Assembly: GCF_003590945.1 (NCBI RefSeq)
Contig: NZ_QYUK01000016.1
Location: 248,001-312,000 of the forward strand
Reading direction: 5' to 3'
Length of the DNA: 64,000 nucleotides
Source of the DNA: Oleomonas cavernae
GTDB taxonomy: Bacteria > Pseudomonadota > Alphaproteobacteria > Zavarziniales > Zavarziniaceae
Shown here piece by piece: positions 10,945-20,446 of this stretch (positions are counted from its first letter, which is position 1; the number at the start of each line of letters is the position of its first letter). The position numbers were made by a program, and so were the translations under genes. The notes beneath the pieces are model-generated. The model saw nothing but the letters and a program-made list of their open reading frames with translations, did not search any database and was not told where the DNA came from.

Positions 10945-13900
10945 TCAGATTTCCTCGAGCAGGGCGACCACCTGGCCGGCCTGGACTGTCCGGCCCTGCT
11001 GGCAGCGCAGGCTTGACACCGTGCCGGCCACGGGACTGCGGATTTCCATTTCCATTTTCATCGACTCAACGATCACCACCACTTGCCCCACCTCGATCCG
11101 GTCGCCTTCTTCGACCAGGATCTTCCAGACATTGCCGGTCACCTGGGCCGGCACCGGCAACTGCCCGTGGGGAATATCATCGTCGCCCCCCACCGCCGCG
11201 CCATCGTCGACCACGAAGCTGTCGAGGCCGCGGGCCTTCCAGTCCGCCCGCTCGACCTCGAAGGCGGTCTGCTGGCGGTGCTTGGCCGCCTCGATCTCGG
11301 CCTTGTTGGCGTCGAGGAACCGGGCATGGTCACCGTAGGCAAACTGCGTCTCCTCGATCCTGATCGGATAGCGGCCATGGGGGAGGCCTCGCGCGCCTCC
11401 ATCAGCTCGGCTTCCGAAACAGGGAAGAAGCGGATCTGGTCGAAGAAGCGCAGCAGCCAGGGATGGCCGGGGGTGAACACCGGCGTGGTTTTCCAGGCAT
11501 TCCACATCTGCACCGTGCGACCGAAGAGCTGGTAGCCGCCCGGCCCCTCCATGCCGTAGATGCACATATAGGCGCCGCCGATACCCACGGCATTCTCCGG
11601 CGTCCAGGTGCGGGCCGGGTTGTACTTGGTGGTGACCAGGCGGTGGCGCGGGTCGACCGGGGTCGCCACCGGGGCGCCCAAGTAAACGTCGCCCAGGCCC
11701 AGCACCAGGTAGCTGGCGTCGAAGATCGTTTTCTGCACCGCGTCGACCGTCTCGAGGCCGTTGATGCGGCGGATGAACTCGATGTTGGACGGGCACCAGG
11801 GCGCGTTGGGCCGCACCAGTTCCTGGTACTTGCGCGCGGCAAGCTGGATACTGGGATCGTTCCACGACAAGGGCAGGTGGACGATGCGGCTGGGCACCGT
11901 CACCGCCTGCGCCGGGGGCAGGCCCGCCTCGATCTCCTGCAGGATCGCCAGCAGGCGCCTGGTCGGCAGGGCGCGGCTGTCGTAATGGATCTGCAGCGAG
12001 CGGATGCCCGGCGTCAGGTCGATGATCGCCGGCAATCGTGCCGCCTTGACCGCCTCCATCAGCAGGTGCACGCGCAGACGGAGCGCAATGTCCAGCACCA
12101 TGGCACCGTATTCGACCAGCAGGTCGTCGTCGCCGGCCCGGCGATAGACCACCGGCACCGGGCCATGATCGAGATGGCCCAGGATCGGGCTGCCGGCATC
12201 CGTCGCCTTGGTGACGATCGCCGGCAGCGGATGGTCGTGGGGCACGAAGCGGACCTTGTCGCCCGGCTTCAACTGGCCGGCCTTCCACAATTCGTCGCGG
12301 GCGATCACCGCCGGGCAGACGAAGCCGCCCAGGCTAGGGCCGTCTGGCCCTAAGATGATCGGCATGTCGCCGGTGAAGTCGATGGCGCCGACGGCATAGG
12401 CATTGTCGTGGATGTTGGACGGGTGCAGCCCCGCCTCGCCGCCGTCGGCCCGGGCCCAGCGCGGTTGCGGCCCGATCAGGCGCACGCCGGTGCGCGCACT
12501 GTTGAAATGGACCTCATAGGTCGCATTGAACAGGTCGACGATGTCGGCTTCGCTAAAGAAATCCGGCGCGCCGTGCGGGCCGTAGAGCACGCCGATGCTC
12601 CATTCCCGGGTGATCGGGGGAATGATCGGCGCCGTCTCGGCCTCGCCCGCCGGCACTTGGCCGATGTGCAGGGTCTCGCCGGCCTTCAGCACGCCGGTGC
12701 CCTGGCCGCCGAACTTGCCCAGCGAGAAGCACGCCTGGGATCCCAGAAAGCGCGGCCCGTCGATGCCGCCGCGCACGGCCAGATAGGTCCGCTGCCCCGC
12801 CCCGGCGATGGTGCCCAGGGACAGGGTCTGGCCCGGGGCGATCTCGATGGGCACATAGAAATCGACCGGCCGGCCGTCCAGGCTGGCCGGCATGACCGCC
12901 CCGGCCAGCGCCACCACGGCGCGCCCATGGAATTTCAGGGTGGGACCGGCCATGGTGCATTCCAGGCCGGCCGCACCTTCCGCGTTGCCCAGGATCCGGT
13001 TGGCCAGGCGGAACGAGCGGTCGTCGAACGGGCCTGACGGCGGCACACCCACATCCCACAGGCCCAGGCGCCCGGGCCAGTCCTGCACGCTGGTCTGCGG
13101 CCCGGCGATCAGCACCTCGATCGTGGTCGGCGTGTAGCTGAACTCCTTCAGCGCGGCGGTCGAAACCTGGGCCGAGGCGAACAGGTCGGAACCGATGATG
13201 GCCCGCAGATAGGCGAGATTGGTCTCGATGCCCCACACCCTGGTGTCGGCCAGCGCCCGGCCCAGCTTGCCGATGGCCTGTGCGCGGGTCTCGCCGGCGG
13301 CGATCACCTTGGCCAGCATGGGATCGTAGAACGGCGTCACCTCGGTCCCCGTCTCGACCCAGGTATCGACCCGGATCCCCTCGGGGAAGGAGACTTCCGT
13401 CAGGCGCCCGGTCTGGGGCCGGAAATCGGCCTGGGGGTTTTCGGCATAGAGGCGCACCTCGACCGCGGCGCCCTGGGGCACCAGGCTCTCCTGCGCGGGC
13501 AGAACCAGGTCGCCCGCGGCCTGGGCGATCATCCATTCGACCAGGTCGATGCCGAACACCGCCTCGGTCACCGGGTGTTCCACCTGCAGGCGGGTGTTCA
13601 CCTCCAAAAAGTAAAAATCGTCGCGCGCCACGTCGTAGATGAACTCGACCGTGCCGGCGGATTCGTAGGCGACCGACTGGCCCAGCGCGATCGCCGCCTG
13701 GTGCAGGCGGGCACGCAAATCGTCGGACAGGCCCGGTGCCGGCGTCTCCTCGACCACCTTCTGGTTACGCCGCTGGAGCGAGCAGTCGCGCTCGCCCAGC
13801 GCCACCACCCGGCCCTTGCCGTCGCCGAAGATCTGCACCTCGACATGGCGGGCCAGGGCGACGAAGCGCTCGATATAGACCCTGGCGTCGCCGAAGCTGG

Positions 13901-14465
13901 ACGCGGCCATGCGCTGCACCGCCTCGAAGCGGGCGGTGAGCTCGGCCGCGTCATGGCACAGGGACATGCCGATGCCCCCGCCGCCGGCCGTGCTCTTCAG
14001 CATGACCGGATAGCCGATCGCCTCGGCCGCCGTCACCGCTTCCCCGGCACTGGCGAGAATGTCGCTGCCCGGCAGCAACGGCACGCCGGACGCCTTGGCC
14101 AGGGCGCGCGCGGTGTGCTTCAGGCCGAACTCGCGCAGGTGCTCAGGCCGCGGCCCGATGAAACGGATGCCCGCGGCGGCCAAGGCCTGCGCAAAGGCCC
14201 CATTCTCGGAGAGGAAGCCATAGCCGGGATGCACCGCCTGGGCGCCGGTCGCCTGGCAGGCCTCGATGATGGCCTGCCAGCGCAGATAGCTTTCCTTAGG
14301 CGCGGCGGGGCCGATATGAACGGCCTCGTCGGCCGCCAGGACGGGCACGCTGAAGCGATCGGCATCCGAATAGACGGCAACCGTCGCGACCCCCAGTTTC
14401 TTGGCCGTGCGGATGACCCGGGCGGCGATCTCGCCCCGGTTGGCAATCAGGATTTTCTGGAACAT
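10945..14465 (-). CDS. Biotin-dependent guanidine/urea carboxylase (frameshifted as sequenced)
   Basis: About 1174 codons. It has a biotin carboxylase N-terminus ([20 protein letters not shown]-grasp loop [42 protein letters not shown]), then two carboxyltransferase parts of the AHS2 ([14 protein letters not shown], about residue 475) and AHS1 type. A C-terminal biotinyl domain carries the attachment motif ESMKMEME. Such proteins were named urea carboxylase. In operons with two DUF1989 proteins and a guanidine-I riboswitch, as here, they are now understood as guanidine carboxylases making carboxyguanidine. The frame breaks in a G run at 11379-11383 (one missing C on the coding strand restores [14 protein letters not shown]). 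The ATG at 14465 is chosen because [11 protein letters not shown] is the conserved N-terminus. Confidence 0.92.
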
Positions 14466-14472
14466 CGGGGCG

Positions 14473-15126
14473 TCACGCAGCCTCCCCGTTCCAGATGAGA
14501 ATCCGCACCGGCGTGGGATCGAAGCCATTGCAGGGATTGTTCACCTGCGGGCAGTTGGAGATGACGCACAGCACGTCCATCGCCGCCACCATGTCGACAT
14601 GGGAGCCGGGCACGGAAATGCCGTCGACGATCGCCAGCCCGCCATGGGGGTCGATCGGCACGTTCATGAAGAAATTGATGTTGGGCACGATGTCGCGCTT
14701 GGTCAGCCCGTGCTTGGCCAGCTCGACCACGAAATTCTCGCGGCAGGCATGCATGTAACGTGTGTGATGGCCAAAGCGCACGGTGTTGGCCTCGCACGAG
14801 CAGGCCCCGGCCGAGGTATCATGCCGGCCGCAACTGTCGGCCACCACGGTCAGCATGACATTGCCCTCGTTGGACATGAGCTTCGTGCCGGTGGTGACAT
14901 AGGCCGAACCCTGCGCCAGCAGGGTGTCCTGCGCGCTGTAGCGTTCCGAGAAATCGGCCGCGGCATAGAACAGGGTATCGACTGCCTGGCAGCCCTCCAG
15001 GTCGACGATGCGCAGGGTCTGGCCCGCCTTCACCACATGGGACCACGGGCGGTTGGCGGGAATGGTGAAGTCATAGGCGGCAGCGGCCGGGTCGAGATCC
15101 GCCGCCGGGGTGCAGATGATGGACAT
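14473..15126 (-). CDS. DUF1989 protein UAAP2, probable carboxyguanidine deiminase subunit
   Basis: This 217-residue DUF1989 protein has long been called urea-amidolyase-associated protein 2. Proteins of this pair (CgdA/CgdB) have been shown in other bacteria to form a carboxyguanidine deiminase that turns carboxyguanidine into allophanate plus ammonia, between the carboxylase and the allophanate hydrolase. Potential metal-ligand Cys/His residues are visible ([28 protein letters not shown]). It is 10 bp downstream of UAAP1 and 7 bp upstream of the carboxylase, clearly the same operon. Which subunit is catalytic cannot be decided here. Confidence 0.88.
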   Translation of the reverse strand: MSIICTPAADLDPAAAAYDFTIPANRPWSHVVKAGQTLRIVDLEGCQAVDTLFYAAADFSERYSAQDTLLAQGSAYVTTGTKLMSNEGNVMLTVVADSCGRHDTSAGACSCEANTVRFGHHTRYMHACRENFVVELAKHGLTKRDIVPNINFFMNVPIDPHGGLAIVDGISVPGSHVDMVAAMDVLCVISNCPQVNNPCNGFDPTPVRILIWNGEAA

Positions 15127-15136
15127 GGAATTCCCC

Positions 15137-15946
15137 TCAGGCGAATAGCGGATCGGTATTCTCGAACCCGCGCACGGCTTCCGCCGTCGCGGTGCGGCAC
15201 AGATCGTCGGCCAAGGGCGGCGCCCCCTGCCAGATCACGGCCTCGATATCCGATGGCGCATAGGCACCCGGGCTGAAGGGATGGGGGCAGTTCGACAAGG
15301 CGATCAGCAGGTTCATCTCGGCCCGCAGTTCGACGAAATCGCCCGGCTTCGTCACGCCCTCACGCCAGGTGAACTTGCCGTCCGCATCGACCGACACGGG
15401 CGAGAAGAAGCTGATCGCGGGAGCCAGATCGCGCTTGCCCAGACCGAATTTGGAGGCGGCCAGGCGCAGGTTTTCCTGGCTGTTGCGCAAGGCCCCGTCG
15501 CCGTACTTCGCGGCATTGGAGGCAGGGGTGGAACCACCCACCACCGTGTCATGGGCGCCCGAGGTGTCCTCGACGATCGAGGTCATCACCCGGCCCATGT
15601 CGGAGAACAGCACCCGGCCCTTGGGCAGCGCCGCCGTCCACTGCAGCTTCATGGTGTCGGCGCTGTTGTAGCGCTCCGACGTGTCGTCGGCATTCCACAT
15701 GAAGAAGGCAACGCCGGGCGTGGCATTGGTATTGATGATGCGCAGGCGCTCGCCGCGCTTGAGCCTGGCCGTCCAGTACCAGCCGCCGGGCACGGTCTCG
15801 CGGTGGCGGATCAGGTTGGTGGTCAGGGGCGCCTCGTCCAGGGCGGTCGCCCCGGGCAGGGCCTTGGGCGCGGCCTGGTCGCCGGCGGCCTTCAGCTCGA
15901 GATAGCGGCGTCGCAACGCCTCGATTTGTCTGGCCTTGTCAGTCAT
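15137..15946 (-). CDS. DUF1989 protein UAAP1, probable carboxyguanidine deiminase subunit
   Basis: A 269-residue DUF1989 protein, the longer partner of UAAP2. It has an N-terminal helical extension (RQIEALRRRYLELKAAG) and then the DUF1989 fold with MWNADDTSERYNSADT, SIVEDTSGAHDTVVGG and a C-terminal LIALSNCPHPFSPG. The Cys-rich metal cluster of UAAP2 is mostly absent, suggesting the two subunits are not equivalent. The ATG at 15946 overlaps the as-sequenced ATPase stop, or follows it by 15 bp if the ATPase frame is corrected. A GGAG ribosome site lies about 7 bp upstream. Confidence 0.88.
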   Translation of the reverse strand: MTDKARQIEALRRRYLELKAAGDQAAPKALPGATALDEAPLTTNLIRHRETVPGGWYWTARLKRGERLRIINTNATPGVAFFMWNADDTSERYNSADTMKLQWTAALPKGRVLFSDMGRVMTSIVEDTSGAHDTVVGGSTPASNAAKYGDGALRNSQENLRLAASKFGLGKRDLAPAISFFSPVSVDADGKFTWREGVTKPGDFVELRAEMNLLIALSNCPHPFSPGAYAPSDIEAVIWQGAPPLADDLCRTATAEAVRGFENTDPLFA

Positions 15947-16803
15947 GGCTTGGTGCTCCGACTATATCGCTTGGAGCGCCAGGTCGTCCCGGCCGAGCCC
16001 CGCATCGAGGGCCGGGTCGTCCCGGCCGGGGCAGGTGAAGAGATGGGCGGCATCTTGTGCGGGCTGGCCTCGCCGGCGATGCGCCGGGGCCAGACCTCGA
16101 TATCCGCCTTGATGGTGGCGCCGTAGCGCGAGCCGTCCACCGGGTCCTCGCGCGGACGCTCCAGCGCGATCACCCTCGTGGCCATGCCGAAGGCTTCCGG
16201 CAGGTCGTGGGTGACCATCACCACGGTGATTTCACACTCGTTCCACAGCCGCCGCATCAGGGCATGGATCTCGCCCCTGATGCCGGGGTCGAGGGCGCCG
16301 AAGGGCTCGTCCAGCAGCAGCACCTTGGGTCTGCGGATCAGGGCCTGAGCCAGGGCCAGGCGCTGCTGCATGCCGCCCGACAATTGGGCCGGGTACTTGC
16401 GTTCGTGCTCGATCAGGCCGACCTCGTCGAGCAGGGCGCGGGCCTCGGCCACCGCCTTGGCCTTGGCCGCGCCGAACAGCCGGGCCAGGATGCCGCCGCG
16501 CTCGAACTCCAACCCCAAGAGGACATTGCCCAGCACGGTCAGGTGCGGGAACACCGAATAGCGCTGGAACACCACGCCGCGCTCGGCGGTGGGCTCGCGC
16601 GCCAGCGGCTCGCCGTCGATCAGGATCTCACCGCGGCTGGGGATGTCCTCCGACAGCAGCATGCGCAGGAAGGTGGTCTTGCCGCAGCCCGACGGGCCGA
16701 CCAGGGCAACGAAGGAACGCGGCGCGATCTCCAGGTTCAGTCGCTCCAGCACCACCAGGTCGCCATATTCCTTCCAGACGTTGCGGACGGTGATCGCGCT
16801 CAT
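15943..16803 (-). CDS. ABC importer ATPase (NitT/TauT-like) of the guanidine operon
   Basis: Nucleotide-binding subunit with Walker A GPSGCGKTT (about residue 36), Q-loop VVFQRYSVFPHLTV, signature QLSGGMQQRLALAQAL, Walker B VLLLDEPFGALD and switch His VMVTHDLPEAF. It belongs to the nitrate/taurine-type import ATPases found in guanidine-riboswitch operons. As sequenced, the last about 33 residues are Ser/Thr/Arg-rich (PAPAGTTRPSMRG...). One extra C on the plus strand near 16050 would instead give KMAAHLFTCPGRDD... ending at a TAG at 15962. That looks more like a real C-terminus and leaves room for the UAAP1 ribosome site. The start overlaps the permease stop (ATGA). Confidence 0.88.
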   Translation of the reverse strand: MSAITVRNVWKEYGDLVVLERLNLEIAPRSFVALVGPSGCGKTTFLRMLLSEDIPSRGEILIDGEPLAREPTAERGVVFQRYSVFPHLTVLGNVLLGLEFERGGILARLFGAAKAKAVAEARALLDEVGLIEHERKYPAQLSGGMQQRLALAQALIRRPKVLLLDEPFGALDPGIRGEIHALMRRLWNECEITVVMVTHDLPEAFGMATRVIALERPREDPVDGSRYGATIKADIEVWPRRIAGEASPHKMPPISSPAPAGTTRPSMRGSAGTTWRSKRYSRSTKP

Positions 16804-17621
16804 GACCCGGACCTCGCCGCGGCAAACCAGGGGAACAACAGGCGTTGCAGCTGGCGCAGGCCCAGGTCCATGCAGAAGGCGAGCAGGGTGATCCAGGCGA
16901 CATAGGGCAGGATCACGTCCATCGCCAGGTAGCGGCGCACCAGGAAGATGCGGTAGCCCAGGCCCGATTCCGACGCGATGGCTTCGGCCGCGATCAGGAA
17001 CAGCCAGGCCGGGCCGAGCGACAGGCGCAGGCTGTCGATCAGGCGCGGCAGGATCTGGGGCAGCACCACCCGCTGGATGATGGCGAAGGTGGATGCCCCC
17101 AGGGTCTGCGCCTTGATCAGTTGCTGGCGCGGCAATTCCTCGGTGCGCAATGCCAGGTCGCGGATGATCACCGGCGCCAGGCCGATGACGATCAGGGTGA
17201 TCTTCGAGACCTCGCCCAGGCCCAGCACGATGAACAGGATGGGCAGGATGGCCAGCGGCGGCACCATCGAGACCACCGCGACGAAGGAAGCGAACAGCGC
17301 CCGCACGTGGGGCAGCAGGCCGATGGCGATGCCGGCGCTGAGGCTGATCAGGGTCGAGACCAGGATCGCCGCACCCAGGCGCAACAGGCTCGCCCCGGTA
17401 TCGAGCCACAGCAGCACGTCGCCCGTGCGCTGGTCTTCCTCGAAGGCCATGCGCGAGATCGCATCGCCGAAGGACGACAGGCTGGGCAGGAGCTTGTCGT
17501 TGGGATTCTCGCTCAGGCGGATCTCGGACCCGATGAGGTAGAGAATGGCCACCACCACGAAGGGCAGGGCGGCCAGCAGGGCGCGGTTCCCTGAGCTTGG
17601 CTGTCGATTGATCGCACGCAT
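16800..17621 (-). CDS. ABC importer permease (NitT/TauT-like) of the guanidine operon
   Basis: A 273-residue BPD-type permease with about six helices (LLAALPFVVVAILYLI, then AILVSTLISLSAGIAIGLL). The EAA-like coupling loop is visible in QTLGASTFAIIQRVVLPQILP, about residue 180. The ATG at 17621 follows an AAGGGG ribosome site; the frame extends to 17648 but without one. It is the first gene after the riboswitch. No periplasmic binding-protein gene lies between riboswitch and permease or elsewhere in the operon, whereas such importers normally need one. Confidence 0.9.
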   Translation of the reverse strand: MRAINRQPSSGNRALLAALPFVVVAILYLIGSEIRLSENPNDKLLPSLSSFGDAISRMAFEEDQRTGDVLLWLDTGASLLRLGAAILVSTLISLSAGIAIGLLPHVRALFASFVAVVSMVPPLAILPILFIVLGLGEVSKITLIVIGLAPVIIRDLALRTEELPRQQLIKAQTLGASTFAIIQRVVLPQILPRLIDSLRLSLGPAWLFLIAAEAIASESGLGYRIFLVRRYLAMDVILPYVAWITLLAFCMDLGLRQLQRLLFPWFAAARSGS

Positions 17622-17672
17622 GGAACCAACCCCTTGTCGCTCGCCCAAGCCACCATCGGCCGGACCGGTTTA

Positions 17673-17706
17673 AGGAATTGGCGAGACCCTAGTGACGCCA
17701 ATTCCT
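17673..17706 (-). promoter_or_regulatory. Expression-platform hairpin of the guanidine riboswitch
   Basis: A perfect 11-bp stem AGGAATTGGCG / CGCCAATTCCT with a 12-base loop lies directly downstream of the aptamer (minus strand) and about 50 bp upstream of the permease start. It is the obvious candidate for the switchable element. No T run follows, so control may not be a simple intrinsic terminator. Confidence 0.6.
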
Positions 17707-17707
17707 G

Positions 17708-17822
17708 GTCACCGAGGCCTCCCGGGCTTTTATCCCGCCGTGCATCCCCCCCGGATGTCTCCCGGCGGGACGGCAGCTCTCGGACCAGACACCGGGCAAT
17801 CACCCGGCCGGAACCCTAGCCA
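17708..17822 (-). promoter_or_regulatory. Guanidine-I (ykkC subtype 1) riboswitch aptamer
   Basis: Read on the minus strand, the leader contains the hallmark blocks of this class in order: GCTAGGGTTCCGG (17820 to 17808), CTGGTCCGAGAGCTG (17788 to 17774), and ACGGCGGGATAAAAGCCCGG within 17741-17719. They are separated by the GC-rich stems expected for P2 and P3. It precedes permease, ATPase, two DUF1989 proteins, carboxylase and allophanate hydrolase, the standard regulon of this RNA. Free guanidine should turn the operon on. Confidence 0.95.
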
Positions 17823-17981
17823 CCAAACTCTGTCCCTAAATCAGCAAGAGCCATGCCAAGAGTCAAGGCCAGGGATTTCCTTGTGCTATGCAACATAAAC
17901 GGGCGCGGTGGCTGAAAATTTCGTCATCCGCCGCGGGCAATTGCCTCGTTTTTAGGCGCGTACATCAAGCGAGCATGCATG

Positions 17982-18121
17982 CCCCTCTCCGCCGCTTGCG
18001 GGGGAGAGGGAGGGGCCCGACGCGAAGCGGCGGGAGGGTGAGGTGGTTGCCGGGCCAAGCGCGCCCCGCGCCGCCGACCCACCTCACCCAGCCCCCTCCC
18101 CCCTGAAGGGCGGAGAGGGCT
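17982..18121. repeat. GC-rich palindromic repeat, family B copy 1
   Basis: Two end hairpins (CCCCTCTCCGCCGC...GGGGGAGAGGG and CCCTCCCCCCTGAAGGG...GGAGAGGG) flank a long inverted pair GGGAGGGTGAGGTGG / CCCACCTCACCC. The element lies in the gap between the divergent guanidine operon and tsaE. Apart from the riboswitch and this repeat, 17622-18161 shows no gene. Confidence 0.8.
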
Positions 18122-18161
18122 ACCGTGTTGCAGGGGCCCCAGGCCTTGGGCTAAATGGCGC

Positions 18162-18647
18162 ATGCCCTCGCCGGTACCGGATTCGGACCCTTTTCGCGTG
18201 ACCATCGCCCTGCCCGACCTCGATCGGACCCTGCGGCTTGCCGCCCGCCTGGCGCCCCTAGGCCGGGCCGGCGATTGCGTCGCCCTGTGGGGCGACCTGG
18301 GCGCCGGCAAGACCGAATTCGCCCGGGGCTGGCTGCGCGCGGCCGGGGTGACCGAAGAGGTACCCAGCCCGACCTTCGCCCTGGTCCAGCCCTATGAGAC
18401 GGCGCTTGGGCCGATCAGCCATTTCGACCTCTACCGCCTGGAAGGCCCCGGCGATGTCGACGAGGTCGGCTTCGAGGCGGCGCTGGACGAGGGGCTGGTG
18501 CTGGTCGAATGGCCGGACCGGCTGGGCCATCGCCTGCCGGCCGAGCGTCTCGACATCGAACTCACCCTTGATCCGGCCGGGGGGCGCCAGGCGGTGCTGA
18601 CCGGCCATGGCGGCTGGGCCGCCCGTCTTGCCACGGTTGCCCCATGA
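18162..18647 (+). CDS. tsaE: TsaE, tRNA threonylcarbamoyladenosine biosynthesis ATPase
   Basis: This 161-residue P-loop ATPase works with TsaB, TsaC and TsaD to make the t6A modification of ANN-decoding tRNAs. Walker A is GDLGAGKTEFARGW (about residue 46), the switch region is VPSPTFALVQPYE, and the typical HFDLYRLEGPGDVDEVGFE and VLVEWPDRL motifs follow. Length fits. Its stop overlaps the start of the kinase gene, as is common in alphaproteobacteria where tsaE heads this cluster. Confidence 0.93.
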   Translation: MPSPVPDSDPFRVTIALPDLDRTLRLAARLAPLGRAGDCVALWGDLGAGKTEFARGWLRAAGVTEEVPSPTFALVQPYETALGPISHFDLYRLEGPGDVDEVGFEAALDEGLVLVEWPDRLGHRLPAERLDIELTLDPAGGRQAVLTGHGGWAARLATVAP

Positions 18648-19703
18648 CCCTGCCGCTCCATCCAAACCGCCCCGCCGAGATCGAAGATTTCCTGGCCCGT
18701 ACCGGCTGGGGCGATGCCCGGCGTTCGCTGCTGGCGGGCGATGCCTCGTTCCGCCGCTATGACCGGGTGGTGAAGCCCGACGGGCGCCGCGCCGTCCTGA
18801 TGGACGCACCGCCACCGATGGAAAACGTCCGGCCCTTCATCGGCATGGACCGTTACCTGTGCCGCCTGGGCCTGTCGGCGCCCACCCTGCTGGCCGCGGA
18901 TACGGATCTGGGCTTCCTGCTGCTGGAAGACCTGGGCGACGACAGTTTCACCAGCCTGTTGCGCGACGGCACGGCCGATCCCGTCCCGCTCTACGAGACG
19001 GCGATCGACGTGCTGGTCGACCTGCGCGGCGCGCCCGCCCCGGCAGCACCCGCTTCGTCGACGGCAGCAGCCACGTCGTGAAACCCTACGGCGCCGCCCT
19101 GTTCGCCTTCGGCCCGTCGGTCCTGATGGACTGGCACGTGCCGGCCCTGCGGCTGGGGCTGGAGCCCGAGGCCAAAGAGGCCTTCAGCGCCATCTGGGCC
19201 GACCTGTGGCGCCGCCTGCCGCGCGAACGCGAAACCGTCATGTTGCGCGACTATCATGCCGACAATCTGTTGTGGTTGCCGGAACGCAAGGGTGCGGCGC
19301 GGGTGGGTTTGCTCGATTTCCAGGACGCGACCTTGGGCCGCCCGCCTATGACCTCGTTTCCCTGATCGAAGATGCCAGGCGCGATGTCGATCCCGCCTTC
19401 GGCGCCGACCTCAAGGCCCGCTATGCCGCCGGCGCCGCCAGGCGCGACCCGCGGTTCGACCTCGCCGCCTTCGAAGCCGCCTATGCCATCCTGGGCGCCC
19501 AGCGCAACAGCCGCATCGCCGGCGTCTTCGTGCGCCTGTGGAAACGCGACGGCAAGCCGCGCTATCTCGATTACCTGCCGCGGGTCTGGCGCCACCTGGA
19601 ACGCGACCTGCGCCATCCCCTGCTGGGCAATCTGCGCGCCTGGTACGATCATTACCTGCCCGGCGAGGATCTGCGCGCCGGCATCCGGAAATTCGCGGCA
19701 TGA
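18644..19703 (+). CDS. amgK: AmgK-like anomeric MurNAc/GlcNAc kinase (two frameshifts as sequenced)
   Basis: A sugar kinase of the aminoglycoside-phosphotransferase fold, about 353 codons. It phosphorylates cell-wall amino sugars at C1 for recycling. Visible motifs are [11 protein letters not shown] near the N-terminus, [11 protein letters not shown], the catalytic loop [10 protein letters not shown] and the metal-binding LDFQDA. The frame breaks twice. Near 19041, one added G gives [12 protein letters not shown]; near 19337, one added C gives [14 protein letters not shown]. The C-terminus [16 protein letters not shown] is normal. murU follows with a 4-bp overlap, the same pairing as the pseudomonad amgK-murU fosfomycin-bypass recycling route. 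Confidence 0.88.
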
Positions 19704-20446
19704 GCCCCCCCAACACCGACAAACCGATCGATACCGCCATGGTGCTGGCCGCCGGCCTGGGCAAGCGCATGCGCCCGCTGACCGACCGGGTGCCCAAGCC
19801 CCTGGTCGAGGTCGCCGGCTACAGCCTGCTGGACCGCCTGCTCGACCGGCTGGACGAGGCCGGGATCACCCGCGCGGTGGTCAACGTCCATCACCTGGCC
19901 GACCAGATCGAGGCCCGGCTGGAAAAGCGCCGCGCCGCCGGTGCGGGGCCGGCGACGATCGTGTCCGACGAGCGCGATGCCCTGCTGGAGACCGGCGGCG
20001 GTGTTGCCCGCGCCCTGTCGCTGCTGGGAGATGCGCCCTTCGTCATCGTCAATGCCGACACGCTGTGGCGCCAGGGCATGGTCGAGCCGATCAAGGCCAT
20101 GATAGCCGCTTTCGATCCGGCGCAGATGGACACCCTGCTGCTGCTGGCGCCCACGGTGACGGCGGTCGGCCTCGAGGGCATCGGCGACTTCCTGATGGAG
20201 GCCGACGGCCGCCTGGCCCGCCGGCCCGAGGCGCGGGTGGCGCCCTTCGTCTATGCCGGCTGCGCCATCATGACCCCGGCCGCCTTCGCCGACGTGCCCA
20301 AGGGCGCCTTCTCGCTGAACCTGCTGTGGGACCGGGCGATCGAGGCCGAACGCCTGTACGGCCTGCGCCTGGACGGCCAGTTCCTTCATGTCGGCACCAT
20401 CCCGGCGATCGCCGAGGCCGAGGCCGCCCTTGTCGACATCGGCTGA
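19700..20446 (+). CDS. murU: MurU-like N-acetylmuramate-1-phosphate uridylyltransferase
   Basis: A 248-residue nucleotidyltransferase with the NTP-binding signature VLAAGLGKRMRPLTDRVPKP at the N-terminus, NVHHLADQI, ETGGGVARAL and FVIVNADTLW (metal-binding Asp). It couples MurNAc-1-phosphate to UTP, returning recovered cell-wall sugar directly to UDP-MurNAc and by-passing MurA. Position directly after amgK and size support MurU rather than a mannose/glucose-1-phosphate enzyme. The start ATGA overlaps the amgK stop. Confidence 0.88.
   Translation: MSPPNTDKPIDTAMVLAAGLGKRMRPLTDRVPKPLVEVAGYSLLDRLLDRLDEAGITRAVVNVHHLADQIEARLEKRRAAGAGPATIVSDERDALLETGGGVARALSLLGDAPFVIVNADTLWRQGMVEPIKAMIAAFDPAQMDTLLLLAPTVTAVGLEGIGDFLMEADGRLARRPEARVAPFVYAGCAIMTPAAFADVPKGAFSLNLLWDRAIEAERLYGLRLDGQFLHVGTIPAIAEAEAALVDIG

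Noticed and set aside
10945-14465. Reading the carboxylase as a pyruvate, acetyl-CoA or propionyl-CoA carboxylase
   Set aside because: The AHS1/AHS2 domains between biotin carboxylase and biotinyl parts are specific to the urea/guanidine carboxylase type.
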